This document shows positions 16,495-25,838 of a DNA stretch of 63,996 nt, piece by piece (within the stretch, counting starts at the first letter, position 1; every line of letters starts with the position of its first letter). Made by a program: the position numbers and the translations under genes. This DNA comes from Flammeovirga sp. SJP92 (GTDB lineage: Bacteria > Bacteroidota > Bacteroidia > Cytophagales > Flammeovirgaceae): assembly GCF_001583495.1 (NCBI RefSeq), contig NZ_LQAQ01000038.1, positions 1-63,996 of the forward strand, read 5' to 3'. Under the pieces are notes generated by a model. The model ran no database searches and was not told the origin of the DNA. It saw only the letters and a list, made by a program, of their open reading frames with translations.

Positions 16495-19400
16495 TTATTT
16501 CACTTGTACTTTAGTCGTGTATTGACTTCCGTTTTTGGTTGTCATTTTGAATAGATATAATCCACTGCTCCATCCTTCTACTGGGATTTTAATTGAAGCT
16601 GTAGTTTTGTCAATAGATTGAATCAATTGACCAGTTGCTGTAAAGATCGTTACGTTTACAACATCTGCTGAAACTACATTGACTTCAGAAGAAGCTGGGT
16701 TTGGATATACCTTAATCTCAACACCGTCGATCGTGATACTTGTTGGGTCTTCTGCAGTAATTGTGATCAAATCCTGTTGAGAAGAAGTATCTGTGCCGTT
16801 TTCATTACTTACTGTCAAGGCTACCGTGTAGATCCCTGCCGATGCGTAAGTGTGAGTTGGATTTTGTACATCTGAAGATGAACCGTCACCGAAGTCCCAT
16901 GACCATGAAGTAGCATCAGTAGATGCATCTGTAAATGTGATCGTTTCATTTACTTTTCCTTCTGTGATATCTACTGTGAAAGAAGCTACTGGCATTGGAT
17001 TTACGACATCTGAATTCACCACAATGTCCATTGTTTTTGTGGCAGATGAATTATCATTCGATGCTGTAAGCGTTACTGTAAAAGTTCCTGCTGATGCATA
17101 AGTATGTGATGGGCTTTGATCAGTTGATGTGTTATCATCACCAAAGTTCCATGACCATGAAGTGGCATTACTTGATGCATCTGTAAATTGTACTGCCTCA
17201 CCTAAAGTGATTTCAGTTTTTGATGCTGTGAAATCTGCAACTACATCTGCAGGTGTTTCGTCTTCGGTCACTGTGATGTAATCTGCTTTTGTTTCCACAT
17301 CATCACCATTTTCGTTCGTCGCAGTCAAAGTCACTGTATACGTACCTGCTGTTGTGTAGGCATGTGTAGGGTTTTGATCTGTCGATGTATTATCATCTCC
17401 AAAATTCCATGACCATGAAGTGGCGTCTGTTGAAGCATCAGTAAACGTGATTGTTTCGTTTTCTTTCACTGCCGTTTTATCTGCAGAGAATGATGCTACT
17501 GGCAACGTTCCTCCAGCAATTGGATTTACAGTAATCTTCATTTCTTTGGTATCCGAAGATGATCCATCAGAAGCTGTCAATGTTACAGTAAATGTACCAG
17601 TTGTAGCGTAAGTATGTGAAGGGTTTTGGTCCGTCGATGTGTTCTCATCTCCGAAATTCCACGACCATGAAGTGGCATCTGTAGAAGCATCTGTAAACTG
17701 GATTTCAGTTCCTAAATTTACTTCTGTTGCGGATGCTGTAAAGTTCGCTTCCACTCCTGATGTTTCCTCACCTTCGGCCATTAAGACAATATCATCTACA
17801 TCCAACGTACCGTACCAGTTTCTTGCCATTGCAATTGTGGCATTGAAATCTTCTTCCGCTTCGAAAGAAAGTATATGTGTATGCCAATCCGTCAATGTTC
17901 CCTCTTTGAAAGATTCACCTTTTGCTCTTGGACTATTAGATTCCACATCCATAATCAATGGGAAGTGAATCGCAAGGCCCCTTGTTCTGACTGTCAAAGT
18001 GTATTTTGTTCCAGCTTTGAATGCTATCACTGTATTCGTTCTAAATTGACCGTTTGCAGAAGCAGTCGCTTCGCTGTCACCGTATTGCATATATTTATTA
18101 CCACTTTCTTCCAACACTGTCAATGTTCTTGGCAAGTCTTCTTGTTGGAAAGCAATGTAATGGAATTTACGGGCATCCGTTCTCTCCTCTTCCAATAATG
18201 CCGTATTTACATCGTATTCTGAGAAGTCATTTTTGTAAACTACTTCATATGTCAATGCTGAAACTTCTACTGATTGTGTACCTGAAGCATTCTTGTTGGC
18301 ATTTGCAATTGCCAATGAAACTTGATACGTTCCACCTTCTGCATAAGTATGAGTAGGATGTTGCTCATTAGATGTGTTGCCATCACCGAAATCCCATGTC
18401 CATGAAGTTATTTCTCCCGCTGATTTATCCATAAACTGAATCGTCTTAGGATCATCAAAGTTCACTACATGATAAGTAAATGAAGCTTCCAGTTCTGGTA
18501 CTTCTGCCACTGTAATGTAATCGCCTTTTACAATTTCATCCTCTCCATCTTCATTTGTCACTTTCAGTTTTACTGTATATTGACCGGCTGAAGTATAAGT
18601 ATGTTCAGGGTTTTGTACATCTGAAGTGGTACCGTCGCCGAAGTCCCATGCCCATGTCAAGATCGTTGTTGTTGATTCATCTGTGAATTGAATTGATGTG
18701 CCTTCATCCACTTCCGTAGCACTCGCTGAAAATTCTGCCGTTGGGAATAAACCAACCGTAATGAACTCTTCCTTAATCAGCTCATCTTCACCTGTCTCAT
18801 TCGTCACTTTTAATGAAACTGTATACACACCTGCTGTTTGATAAGTATAGAATGGGTGCTGATCAACTGATGTACCGCCGTCACCGAAGTTCCATAACCA
18901 TGCTGTTGGCAAATGCTTTGATTCATCTTCAAACTTCACAACAAGTGGCTTGTCTCCTTCCATTCTATTGACCGTAAACATAGCCTCCGGTGCAAAGAGT
19001 TTCTTCACTAAAGTTTCTGTTACACTACTATTTTGCGTTCCAATTGTGGCAGTATTCGTAATGATGTTATACCCTTCTAACTCCACTGCATAATTAATGA
19101 CATCTGATTCACTCAATCCTATCAATACTACTGCACCTCTAATATCCGTGGTATACGTCTCCGCATTATCTGTATCAACAACGATTACACCAGGCATTGG
19201 CTGACCGTTTTCATCCTTCAACAAAATTGTAAAACTATAGGTTTCTGGAACGAAAGTAGTCAATGTCACATCTACTGCAACTTCTGCATTATAGACGGTA
19301 AATTGTCCTTCTTTAGCATTAAAACCTTCTTTTTCAACAACAAATGCTTTGCCTTGAATATTAGAAGACATTAATGTCACTTGACCATTTACGTCAGTAA

Positions 19401-22400
19401 TTTGATCATCAAAACCTTCTAATTTCACTACCGCACCTTCAATTGGAGCATCATTTTCATCAGTGATTGTAAAGACTACATTTTGCTCTGTATCACTGAC
19501 AAAAGCACTTTTAACTACAGCTTTTACATCATCAATATAAAGTACTCCTGTTCCTTTCGTATTATTATTGAATCGGAAACCAACCCAGTTTAATACCGCA
19601 CTTTCAGAGAAGTCTTTCACTCCTACTTCCTGTTCTACAGTTAGCCATTTCCCTTTTTCAAAACCTGAAATATCAAGGGCTAACACTTGAGGAGCCATAC
19701 CGTTGAATTTAGAAAGTAAAGAAATTTGGCTTAATGTAGCTTCAGCATCAATATACAATTTGAAAGAGACTACAATATTTTCTTCATCAATAGTAACATT
19801 AGGTTGTAATCCACTCTTAGGTGTTTGATTGTAATTACCGCTTTGGATTTCCTCATCAATAGTCACTTTGAGTGAAGCACTACCACCCCAAGCCATTTCA
19901 TCTGTAATAGCATAAATAGCATTTGTAGCCCAGTCTGCACTGGTGGTATTTTCTTCAAAACCGAAAGCACAAGTATTGATCAATGAGTTGGTATTATTCA
20001 TACAACCATCAGCCGCTACTTCCTCTTCTATATCTGTTACTCTAATGTCATCGAAATAAATAGTGGTTTTTTCTCCTGCATCAGCAACTTGAATCTGTAA
20101 TTTGATTCTCTTGAAGTCGTTCTGTTCTTCTGGTGTAATTACTTTTTTCAACGTCACCCACTCATTGTGAGGCACTCCCGTTAAATCAAACTGAGAAACT
20201 GGAGATGTTAAGTCGGCAACTCTTACCTTACTAATTGTACTTCCTTCCTCAATAAATACTTTCATAGAGAATTCAAGATTTCTATCGGTAGGAAGTGGTG
20301 CTGAGTTTTTATCTACATAAACCGACTTTGTTTTTTCTAAAACGCCATCATTGGCAAATCGCATTACTCTAGTACCTTGAGGATTGCCATTCAAATCGAC
20401 AATACCAAACTCACTATCACCCGTCCATCTTACTCTTACTTTTCCACTACCTAAATCGATCAAAGTTGGGCCTTCAAAGCCAAATAAATGTGAGTTCAAA
20501 TGGTTTTGATCCGTTGCTTCATTTGGAACATCTTTTGGTGTTTCATCCGCCGGGTTTGAGCCTCCACCAGCAATATCAGAAGTCTTCTTCTCTAATTTGA
20601 TATCATCTATAAATAAATAGCCCTCTCCATCATCATTTAAATCCACTTCTCTTACTCTTATCGTCACTTGACCATTTTCTGGGTCACTGTCCTTTCCGAA
20701 ACTTATATTCCTTTTGAAAGTGACCCACCCTTCTTCTTCCGTCAATGCAGAAATGTCAAAACTGTTGACAATGAATAAGCTTTGTGACTTATTATCTTTT
20801 AAAATCACATCAAATGATTTGATCTTATTTCCAGTCTTGCCTTTCACTTTCAATGACAGTTCATAGTCTCCTTCATTCATATACAATGATTTAATTGGAG
20901 AGTGTGCCGCCAATGCTACATTACCGCTGACCAAAGAAACATCAGACATATTCAAACTTCTATTTCCTGAGGCTTTATGTTCTTGAGAGTAAATGGCGTT
21001 TGTTCCTAAGAACCAGTTTTTCTCTTCGTTGTCAATCCACTGACTGCCTTCAAAACCAAACAAAACGGGATCTAAACCCTTGAATTCTAATGGAATTACT
21101 TCTTCAATTTCAATATCATCAAAATATACTGTAGAAGTGGTTCCCCCGTTGGCAGTCGCATCACCTGGCTGAATAACCAATGAGAATGTTCCTTCATTAG
21201 AAGTACCTTGTGTCATTGTAAAATCATAGCTCACATCTACCCATTCGCCATAAGTTGTTGGTAATGAAAATGGATCTAGGTTTGTACTTGGATTTTTTAC
21301 AAAAATTCTAAAACGAGAGGCTGCACTTCCTTGTTCAACGTAAACTTTAGCTTTGAATTTATATTTCCCTGCCGCTAACTGTACCATTCCAGCTGGAGCA
21401 TGTGCTGAGCCACCGTTTCCTGTTAAAGGAGCAGTATGGTGGAACTTCAAACTATAGTTCCCATTAGCTGCCATTTCATCAGAAATAGAGAAATCGTTAC
21501 TTGCACCCATCGACCATTTTTTGGCTGTACCATCTACTACTGCCGTTCCTTCAAAACCAAAAAGATCTTGATTTAAAGGCAACACTGATTCTTCTACTGC
21601 TGGCGGATCTGGAATAGTAGGCCCTGTAGTCATCCAAATTAAAAACTTAGTTCCTGCACCATACAATTCGTTGGTCTGAACCATTCTATGCTTTAAGCTT
21701 GCCTCTAATTCTAACGCTTTTTCCATATACATTGCATAATCTGCACCTTCTGTATTGGCTAGCTGGTTGGTCGTTTCTAATGGGTCTACCTCAAGGTCGA
21801 TCAAATAAGGATTATCCTTGTTGCTCAATACTAGTTTGTATCGTGTTGTTGCTGCAGAAACCCACCATCCTGCATCTTCAGTGATAAATACAGTGTCGTC
21901 TTCTGTTACCATTAAATCATCACTTGTATATAAGTGAGATTGGTCTTTACCATGAACATCTGACATAGCTGGTAAACCTGCTAAACCTAAGATTGTTGGT
22001 CCAACATCCACATTTACATGAGGGGTAGTGACAATTTTTCCACTAGGGATTTTCTTAGGGTAACGAATCATGAAAGGGATCTTTGCTGAGCTTTCATAAG
22101 GCACACCTTTATTGATACGGCTGTACTCAAAAAGCATATCACCGTGATCCACTGTGTAAATAATAATGGTATTATCCAGCTGACCTTTGTCTTCCAAAAG
22201 CTTTAACATTTTACCAATGTTATCATCCACTGCTTTTACCATACCCCAGTATTCTTGCATATAAAACTCATCAAAAGAGCTGTATCTGTCTGAACCAGGA
22301 TGAACATCGTTGTTATTTTGCTTATCGGCCCAGTTGGGTCTTGAACCTTCCTTATCATACGTTAAATCATAAGTATAAGGGGCTGTGAAGTTCACATTTC

Positions 22401-23139
22401 TACACCAATCATGATACTCTGGAGCAGAGTGGTTAGGTGTATGCGGATCTGGAATAGAGATCATCAAACAGAAAGGCTCTTCTGCATCAATGTCATCTTC
22501 CATAATTTCGATGGCTTTGTCTGTAAAGAATTCAGTGGCATAAATCCAATCACCACTCGGCTTTCCTTGCTCACCCCAATCATATGGAGGAACACCTTCT
22601 TCATTGTACCAAGTCCAGTGTTCTTTTTCAATACGCCATTCGATATTGTCAAAACCAAAATTTCTACCCGCACCCCAAACTTGAGTGGCAGGATCATCTT
22701 TCCCTTCCAAGTGCCATTTACCTACATATGAAGTGCTGTAGCCGTTGTCCTGTAAAATATGCGCCCATGTTTTCATGTCATCATGCATCGGTCTGTCATT
22801 ACGAGCAGCACCTGTTGAGCCAGGATATAATGATGTAATAAATGAAGCTCTTGAAGGTGTACAAGTTGGAGAAGAAGCATAGTGCTTTGTACTCACGGCT
22901 CCCTCAGTTCCTAAACGGTCCATGTTTGGAGTGGCCACCTGATCTGTAGCATTCCAAGGGTTGTAATATTCCTCTTTGGTCAGATTGCCACTATGTAAAT
23001 TAAGATCTCTGTATTTACTCACGGTCTTAAAGCTGTGCTCGTCCGTGTGTATAATTAAGATGTTGGGTTTGTCTTGAGCGAAAAGCATATTCGTCATGAA
23101 GACCAATAAGACTCCCCAAAAAAGTTCGCTTCTTTTCAT
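16495..23139 (-). CDS. Giant multimodular T9SS-secreted S1 sulfatase with CBM-like and PKD domains
   Basis: 2214 residues. The ATG at 23137-23139 is chosen because it gives a signal peptide (MKRSELFWGVLLVFMTNMLFAQ); the frame is open 204 bp further without signal character. The sulfatase domain (about 24-500) has Asp33-Glu34, formylglycine motif Cys93-Thr-Pro-Ser-Arg97, YVGKWHLEGK and VDHGD. Four jelly-roll modules each start LFGFEG or AFGFEE and end IYFDDI-like (near 523, 693, 883 and 1056). Two carboxypeptidase-regulatory-like domains (about 1218 and 1303), three PKD domains (1385-1625), one more CBM-like module (1630-1790), four PKD domains (1796-2130) and a T9SS sorting domain (about 2133-2214, VYPNPASSEVNV) follow. 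It should be a cell-surface or released enzyme desulfating polymeric substrate. Confidence 0.9.
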   Translation of the reverse strand: MKRSELFWGVLLVFMTNMLFAQDKPNILIIHTDEHSFKTVSKYRDLNLHSGNLTKEEYYNPWNATDQVATPNMDRLGTEGAVSTKHYASSPTCTPSRASFITSLYPGSTGAARNDRPMHDDMKTWAHILQDNGYSTSYVGKWHLEGKDDPATQVWGAGRNFGFDNIEWRIEKEHWTWYNEEGVPPYDWGEQGKPSGDWIYATEFFTDKAIEIMEDDIDAEEPFCLMISIPDPHTPNHSAPEYHDWCRNVNFTAPYTYDLTYDKEGSRPNWADKQNNNDVHPGSDRYSSFDEFYMQEYWGMVKAVDDNIGKMLKLLEDKGQLDNTIIIYTVDHGDMLFEYSRINKGVPYESSAKIPFMIRYPKKIPSGKIVTTPHVNVDVGPTILGLAGLPAMSDVHGKDQSHLYTSDDLMVTEDDTVFITEDAGWWVSAATTRYKLVLSNKDNPYLIDLEVDPLETTNQLANTEGADYAMYMEKALELEASLKHRMVQTNELYGAGTKFLIWMTTGPTIPDPPAVEESVLPLNQDLFGFEGTAVVDGTAKKWSMGASNDFSISDEMAANGNYSLKFHHTAPLTGNGGSAHAPAGMVQLAAGKYKFKAKVYVEQGSAASRFRIFVKNPSTNLDPFSLPTTYGEWVDVSYDFTMTQGTSNEGTFSLVIQPGDATANGGTTSTVYFDDIEIEEVIPLEFKGLDPVLFGFEGSQWIDNEEKNWFLGTNAIYSQEHKASGNRSLNMSDVSLVSGNVALAAHSPIKSLYMNEGDYELSLKVKGKTGNKIKSFDVILKDNKSQSLFIVNSFDISALTEEEGWVTFKRNISFGKDSDPENGQVTIRVREVDLNDDGEGYLFIDDIKLEKKTSDIAGGGSNPADETPKDVPNEATDQNHLNSHLFGFEGPTLIDLGSGKVRVRWTGDSEFGIVDLNGNPQGTRVMRFANDGVLEKTKSVYVDKNSAPLPTDRNLEFSMKVFIEEGSTISKVRVADLTSPVSQFDLTGVPHNEWVTLKKVITPEEQNDFKRIKLQIQVADAGEKTTIYFDDIRVTDIEEEVAADGCMNNTNSLINTCAFGFEENTTSADWATNAIYAITDEMAWGGSASLKVTIDEEIQSGNYNQTPKSGLQPNVTIDEENIVVSFKLYIDAEATLSQISLLSKFNGMAPQVLALDISGFEKGKWLTVEQEVGVKDFSESAVLNWVGFRFNNNTKGTGVLYIDDVKAVVKSAFVSDTEQNVVFTITDENDAPIEGAVVKLEGFDDQITDVNGQVTLMSSNIQGKAFVVEKEGFNAKEGQFTVYNAEVAVDVTLTTFVPETYSFTILLKDENGQPMPGVIVVDTDNAETYTTDIRGAVVLIGLSESDVINYAVELEGYNIITNTATIGTQNSSVTETLVKKLFAPEAMFTVNRMEGDKPLVVKFEDESKHLPTAWLWNFGDGGTSVDQHPFYTYQTAGVYTVSLKVTNETGEDELIKEEFITVGLFPTAEFSASATEVDEGTSIQFTDESTTTILTWAWDFGDGTTSDVQNPEHTYTSAGQYTVKLKVTNEDGEDEIVKGDYITVAEVPELEASFTYHVVNFDDPKTIQFMDKSAGEITSWTWDFGDGNTSNEQHPTHTYAEGGTYQVSLAIANANKNASGTQSVEVSALTYEVVYKNDFSEYDVNTALLEEERTDARKFHYIAFQQEDLPRTLTVLEESGNKYMQYGDSEATASANGQFRTNTVIAFKAGTKYTLTVRTRGLAIHFPLIMDVESNSPRAKGESFKEGTLTDWHTHILSFEAEEDFNATIAMARNWYGTLDVDDIVLMAEGEETSGVEANFTASATEVNLGTEIQFTDASTDATSWSWNFGDENTSTDQNPSHTYATTGTFTVTLTASDGSSSDTKEMKITVNPIAGGTLPVASFSADKTAVKENETITFTDASTDATSWSWNFGDDNTSTDQNPTHAYTTAGTYTVTLTATNENGDDVETKADYITVTEDETPADVVADFTASKTEITLGEAVQFTDASSNATSWSWNFGDDNTSTDQSPSHTYASAGTFTVTLTASNDNSSATKTMDIVVNSDVVNPMPVASFTVDITEGKVNETITFTDASTDATSWSWDFGDGSSSDVQNPTHTYASAGIYTVALTVSNENGTDTSSQQDLITITAEDPTSITIDGVEIKVYPNPASSEVNVVSADVVNVTIFTATGQLIQSIDKTTASIKIPVEGWSSGLYLFKMTTKNGSQYTTKVQVK
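16860..17720 (-). repeat. Near-identical tandem PKD coding repeats
   Basis: Within the giant sulfatase gene, the last four PKD domains share long stretches of DNA (the block around CCATGACCATGAAGTGGCAT recurs at about 250-255 bp steps). The encoded core FTDASTDATSWSWNFGD is identical or nearly so, pointing to recent duplication. Confidence 0.75.
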
Positions 23140-23952
23140 ACTATAAGTTTGTTTATGGATATATAAGCAGATATCCAACAATGATAAATAAGATTTGATG
23201 TGAAATATTTGCAGATGTTGTCTCTTGCCATCACTAGATGAGTCCTTATCCCTGTCGGTCTTTGGTGTCTCTATTGTAATAGGAATAAGAGGAGCATTAT
23301 AGAATGAAGAGTATGCAGAAAAAATTGCAGTGAAGAATATCACAATGATTTTTTATATCCTTGACTAAAATTTTTATGCTGTACTTTTCATAAATAGTAA
23401 GAGAATAATACCTGTTAGTTGACTGTTTCTATTTCATTTCATGGTTGATTTTTAAAACGTTATCAATAGATGTAAAAACAACATTTAACGGTTTCAAATT
23501 TATTTTGATTAGCTTTTCAGGGAGTGATTTTGAGTGAATAAGATGTGACTGAGCGTTAGAACCTAATTTCTGTTAATGTGAATTCTGAGCAACTTCTGGG
23601 TAAAAAAAGAGAAGAAAAAGTGCTATAATGTAGTCTAAACAAAGATTTTATCCCATTGAAACTAAAATTAAGTTTGTAACTTTAGTTCATTATTAAACCA
23701 CTTATCAATTCTAGTTCATCAAAAAATAGTACTCCTCTTCTGATTTTTTAGTTATTGAAATCAGAAACCTCAAAATCAAGAAAAAACATCCTTTACGGAG
23801 AGAAAGACTTTATTTACCTATAAATACGTCTGTGAGTAATTAAACCTACAAATTGCACTCACAACATTTAGCGTAGTTGAACAATACAAAGTCTTGTATT
23901 CTGATTTCAACTACTTGTGCGAATTTTTTTTGTGACTCAAACAAGCAATGAA
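23140..23952. promoter_or_regulatory. Divergent promoter region between giant sulfatase and GH16 genes
   Basis: About 810 AT-rich bp without a supported gene. It must contain promoters for both divergent genes. AACGTTATCAA (23456-23466) and a nearby AACATTTAACGG may be regulatory, but no repeat strong enough to call an operator was found. Confidence 0.4.
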
Positions 23953-25302
23953 ATGAAGAAAAAAAATAAACTTATAATACTAGGAGCTTTCTTAGCGACA
24001 TCATTCTGCAACAATGCTGTATTGGCTCAAAACCCAGTATCAGATCCAGATAATAAATTGGGCTGGGTGCTTAATCAAGACGTAAGTGACGAATTTGAAG
24101 GTGATCAAATCGATAAGGACAAATGGATAGTTCAAGGAGAAAATGATCACTATGAAAATAATTTTAAAGGAAGAGCTCCTTCACAGTTTGCCCCTCATGC
24201 TGTTTCTGTAAGAAATGGTCAATTGGTGATAACGACAAGATGGGAACCGGACTTCAATTTTATTGATGGAAAACATAAAGGATATAAGTTTGAAAATATC
24301 ACTACTGGCGCCATCATCACTAAAAAGAAATTTAAAACGGGTTACATGGAAATTAAGTGTAAGCCGGCAGATGCTCCATTATCAAGTGCTTTCTGGTTTA
24401 CTGGAAAAGGCGGTGAACTGGATCTGTTTGAGATCTTTGGTAAGTATCCAAAAGATAAGCACGTTGAAAAACTTTATCATACTTCTTTCCATGACTGGGG
24501 CAAAGATAGAAAAGATCCTCTATGGGGAAAAACAAGCTGGGACAATAAAGCACAGCTACCTTACCGATTAGCGAGCGATTATCACGTTTATGGTTGTGAA
24601 TGGGGTGAAGATTTCCTTAAACTTTATATTGATGGAAAATTAATTCGCTGCGTCACTAAAGAAGAACTTGGAGACAAGTGGGTGATGAACAATGAACAAA
24701 AAGTTTGGGTAGATAATGAAGTTTTCCCTTGGAAAGTAAATCCTAAAAAAGAAGACATCACTGAAAAGGGTGTAGAATTTTTGGTGGATTATGTAAGAAT
24801 CTGGCAAAGAAAACCATCTACAGATGTAGCTTGTGAAATGCCTGAAAACATCCTTGAAAATTATGATTTCAATAATGGCATTGAAGGATGGGAAACGGAA
24901 GGTAAAGTAAAAGCCGTAGATGGAAAAGGGAAAAATGAAGCAGGAAAAAATTATGTAAAACTTAGTGCTGGCAAAGAAGCTACCATTTCTAGAACAGTGA
25001 AACTAAAACCAAATACAACTTACATCCTATCAGCTTCTGCTAGAGCTCCAATGACCAATATGGACACTATCTGGCAAAACGGATGGCTAGGTGTAAAAGC
25101 ATTTGGCAAAAAAGGACAACAACCGATTATCAAATACTTCAAAAATACATGGTACCGTCAGAGCATTTGCTTTACAACGGGTGATTTTGCCAACCAAACG
25201 TATATTTATTTTACCAACAAATGGCAAAAGAAAGAAGTACATGTTGACTACATCGAACTCACTGAAGTGACTACTGATCATTTAACATTGGACGGAAAAT
25301 AA
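23953..25302 (+). CDS. GH16 endo-galactanase/carrageenase-like enzyme with CBM4/9-like tail
   Basis: 449 residues from the ATG at 23953, chosen because the signal peptide (MKKKNKLIILGAFLATSFCNNAVLAQ) begins there rather than 12 codons upstream. The GH16 jelly roll (about 35-287) has the catalytic ExDxxE motif as Glu155, Asp157 and Glu160 in GGELDLFE, preceded by TGYMEIKCKPA and AFWFTGKG. It ends with VEFLVDYVRIWQ. A CBM4/9-like module (about 298-445) begins ENILENYDFNNGIEGW. GH16 enzymes of red-algal PULs cut beta-1,4-linked galactans such as agar, porphyran, kappa-carrageenan or furcellaran; the subfamily cannot be fixed by eye. No T9SS domain is present. Confidence 0.88.
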   Translation: MKKKNKLIILGAFLATSFCNNAVLAQNPVSDPDNKLGWVLNQDVSDEFEGDQIDKDKWIVQGENDHYENNFKGRAPSQFAPHAVSVRNGQLVITTRWEPDFNFIDGKHKGYKFENITTGAIITKKKFKTGYMEIKCKPADAPLSSAFWFTGKGGELDLFEIFGKYPKDKHVEKLYHTSFHDWGKDRKDPLWGKTSWDNKAQLPYRLASDYHVYGCEWGEDFLKLYIDGKLIRCVTKEELGDKWVMNNEQKVWVDNEVFPWKVNPKKEDITEKGVEFLVDYVRIWQRKPSTDVACEMPENILENYDFNNGIEGWETEGKVKAVDGKGKNEAGKNYVKLSAGKEATISRTVKLKPNTTYILSASARAPMTNMDTIWQNGWLGVKAFGKKGQQPIIKYFKNTWYRQSICFTTGDFANQTYIYFTNKWQKKEVHVDYIELTEVTTDHLTLDGK

Positions 25303-25838
25303 AGTGCGTTATCGCCTGTATTTTCTACAATTGATTTAATTCACATTGAGATATAGGTACAATACCTGCTTTAAATTTACACGGTCAGGACTTTCAATTT
25401 GCATTAGAGTAATAGTAAACTTCAGGGATAACTCACAATATTTTTGACTGTTTACGTTTAGCATTCATTTCATTCAAGTACTTTATCAAAAATCATTTTG
25501 TTATGGTACTTACACCTTAATTACTCTATATGACGAATTGAGTTCTTAATTACAACTTTTTGATGGGAGGGTAAAATTACCTTCTCATCATTTTTTTTTG
25601 CCCAATGACAAAATATTACATTTGTTAACTTACAGTATATTAAATTTTAAAAATCATTTAACTCGAAATAATATTTCATTAAAAGCATTAAAAGCATTTT
25701 TTATCACTGATTATCATTCCATATTAAAATAATTTTCTATTCCTACATTTCTCCAGAATCCTTTTATGTGATAATTGTTACAATTATGCTTTTAGGCATT
25801 AGATAGTTTTGTAGCATCAAAAGAAAAAAACAACGGAA
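25303..25838. other. Intergenic region with terminator and promoter box
   Basis: No gene is visible in 536 bp. A hairpin with T tract (25561-25599, TGATGGGAGG...CTTCTCATCA) ends transcription from the left. A TAGTTTTG box matching the Bacteroidota -7 consensus TAnnTTTG lies at 25804-25811, 28 bp before the next start codon. Confidence 0.5.
25561..25599 (+). terminator. Hairpin terminator downstream of GH16
   Basis: A stem between TGATGGGAGG and CTTCTCATCA with an inner GTAA/TTAC pairing is followed by nine T. It lies 260 bp after the GH16 stop. Confidence 0.65.

Noticed and set aside
23140-23343. Longer N-terminus for the giant sulfatase
   Set aside because: The extra 68 residues precede a complete signal peptide and have no domain character.
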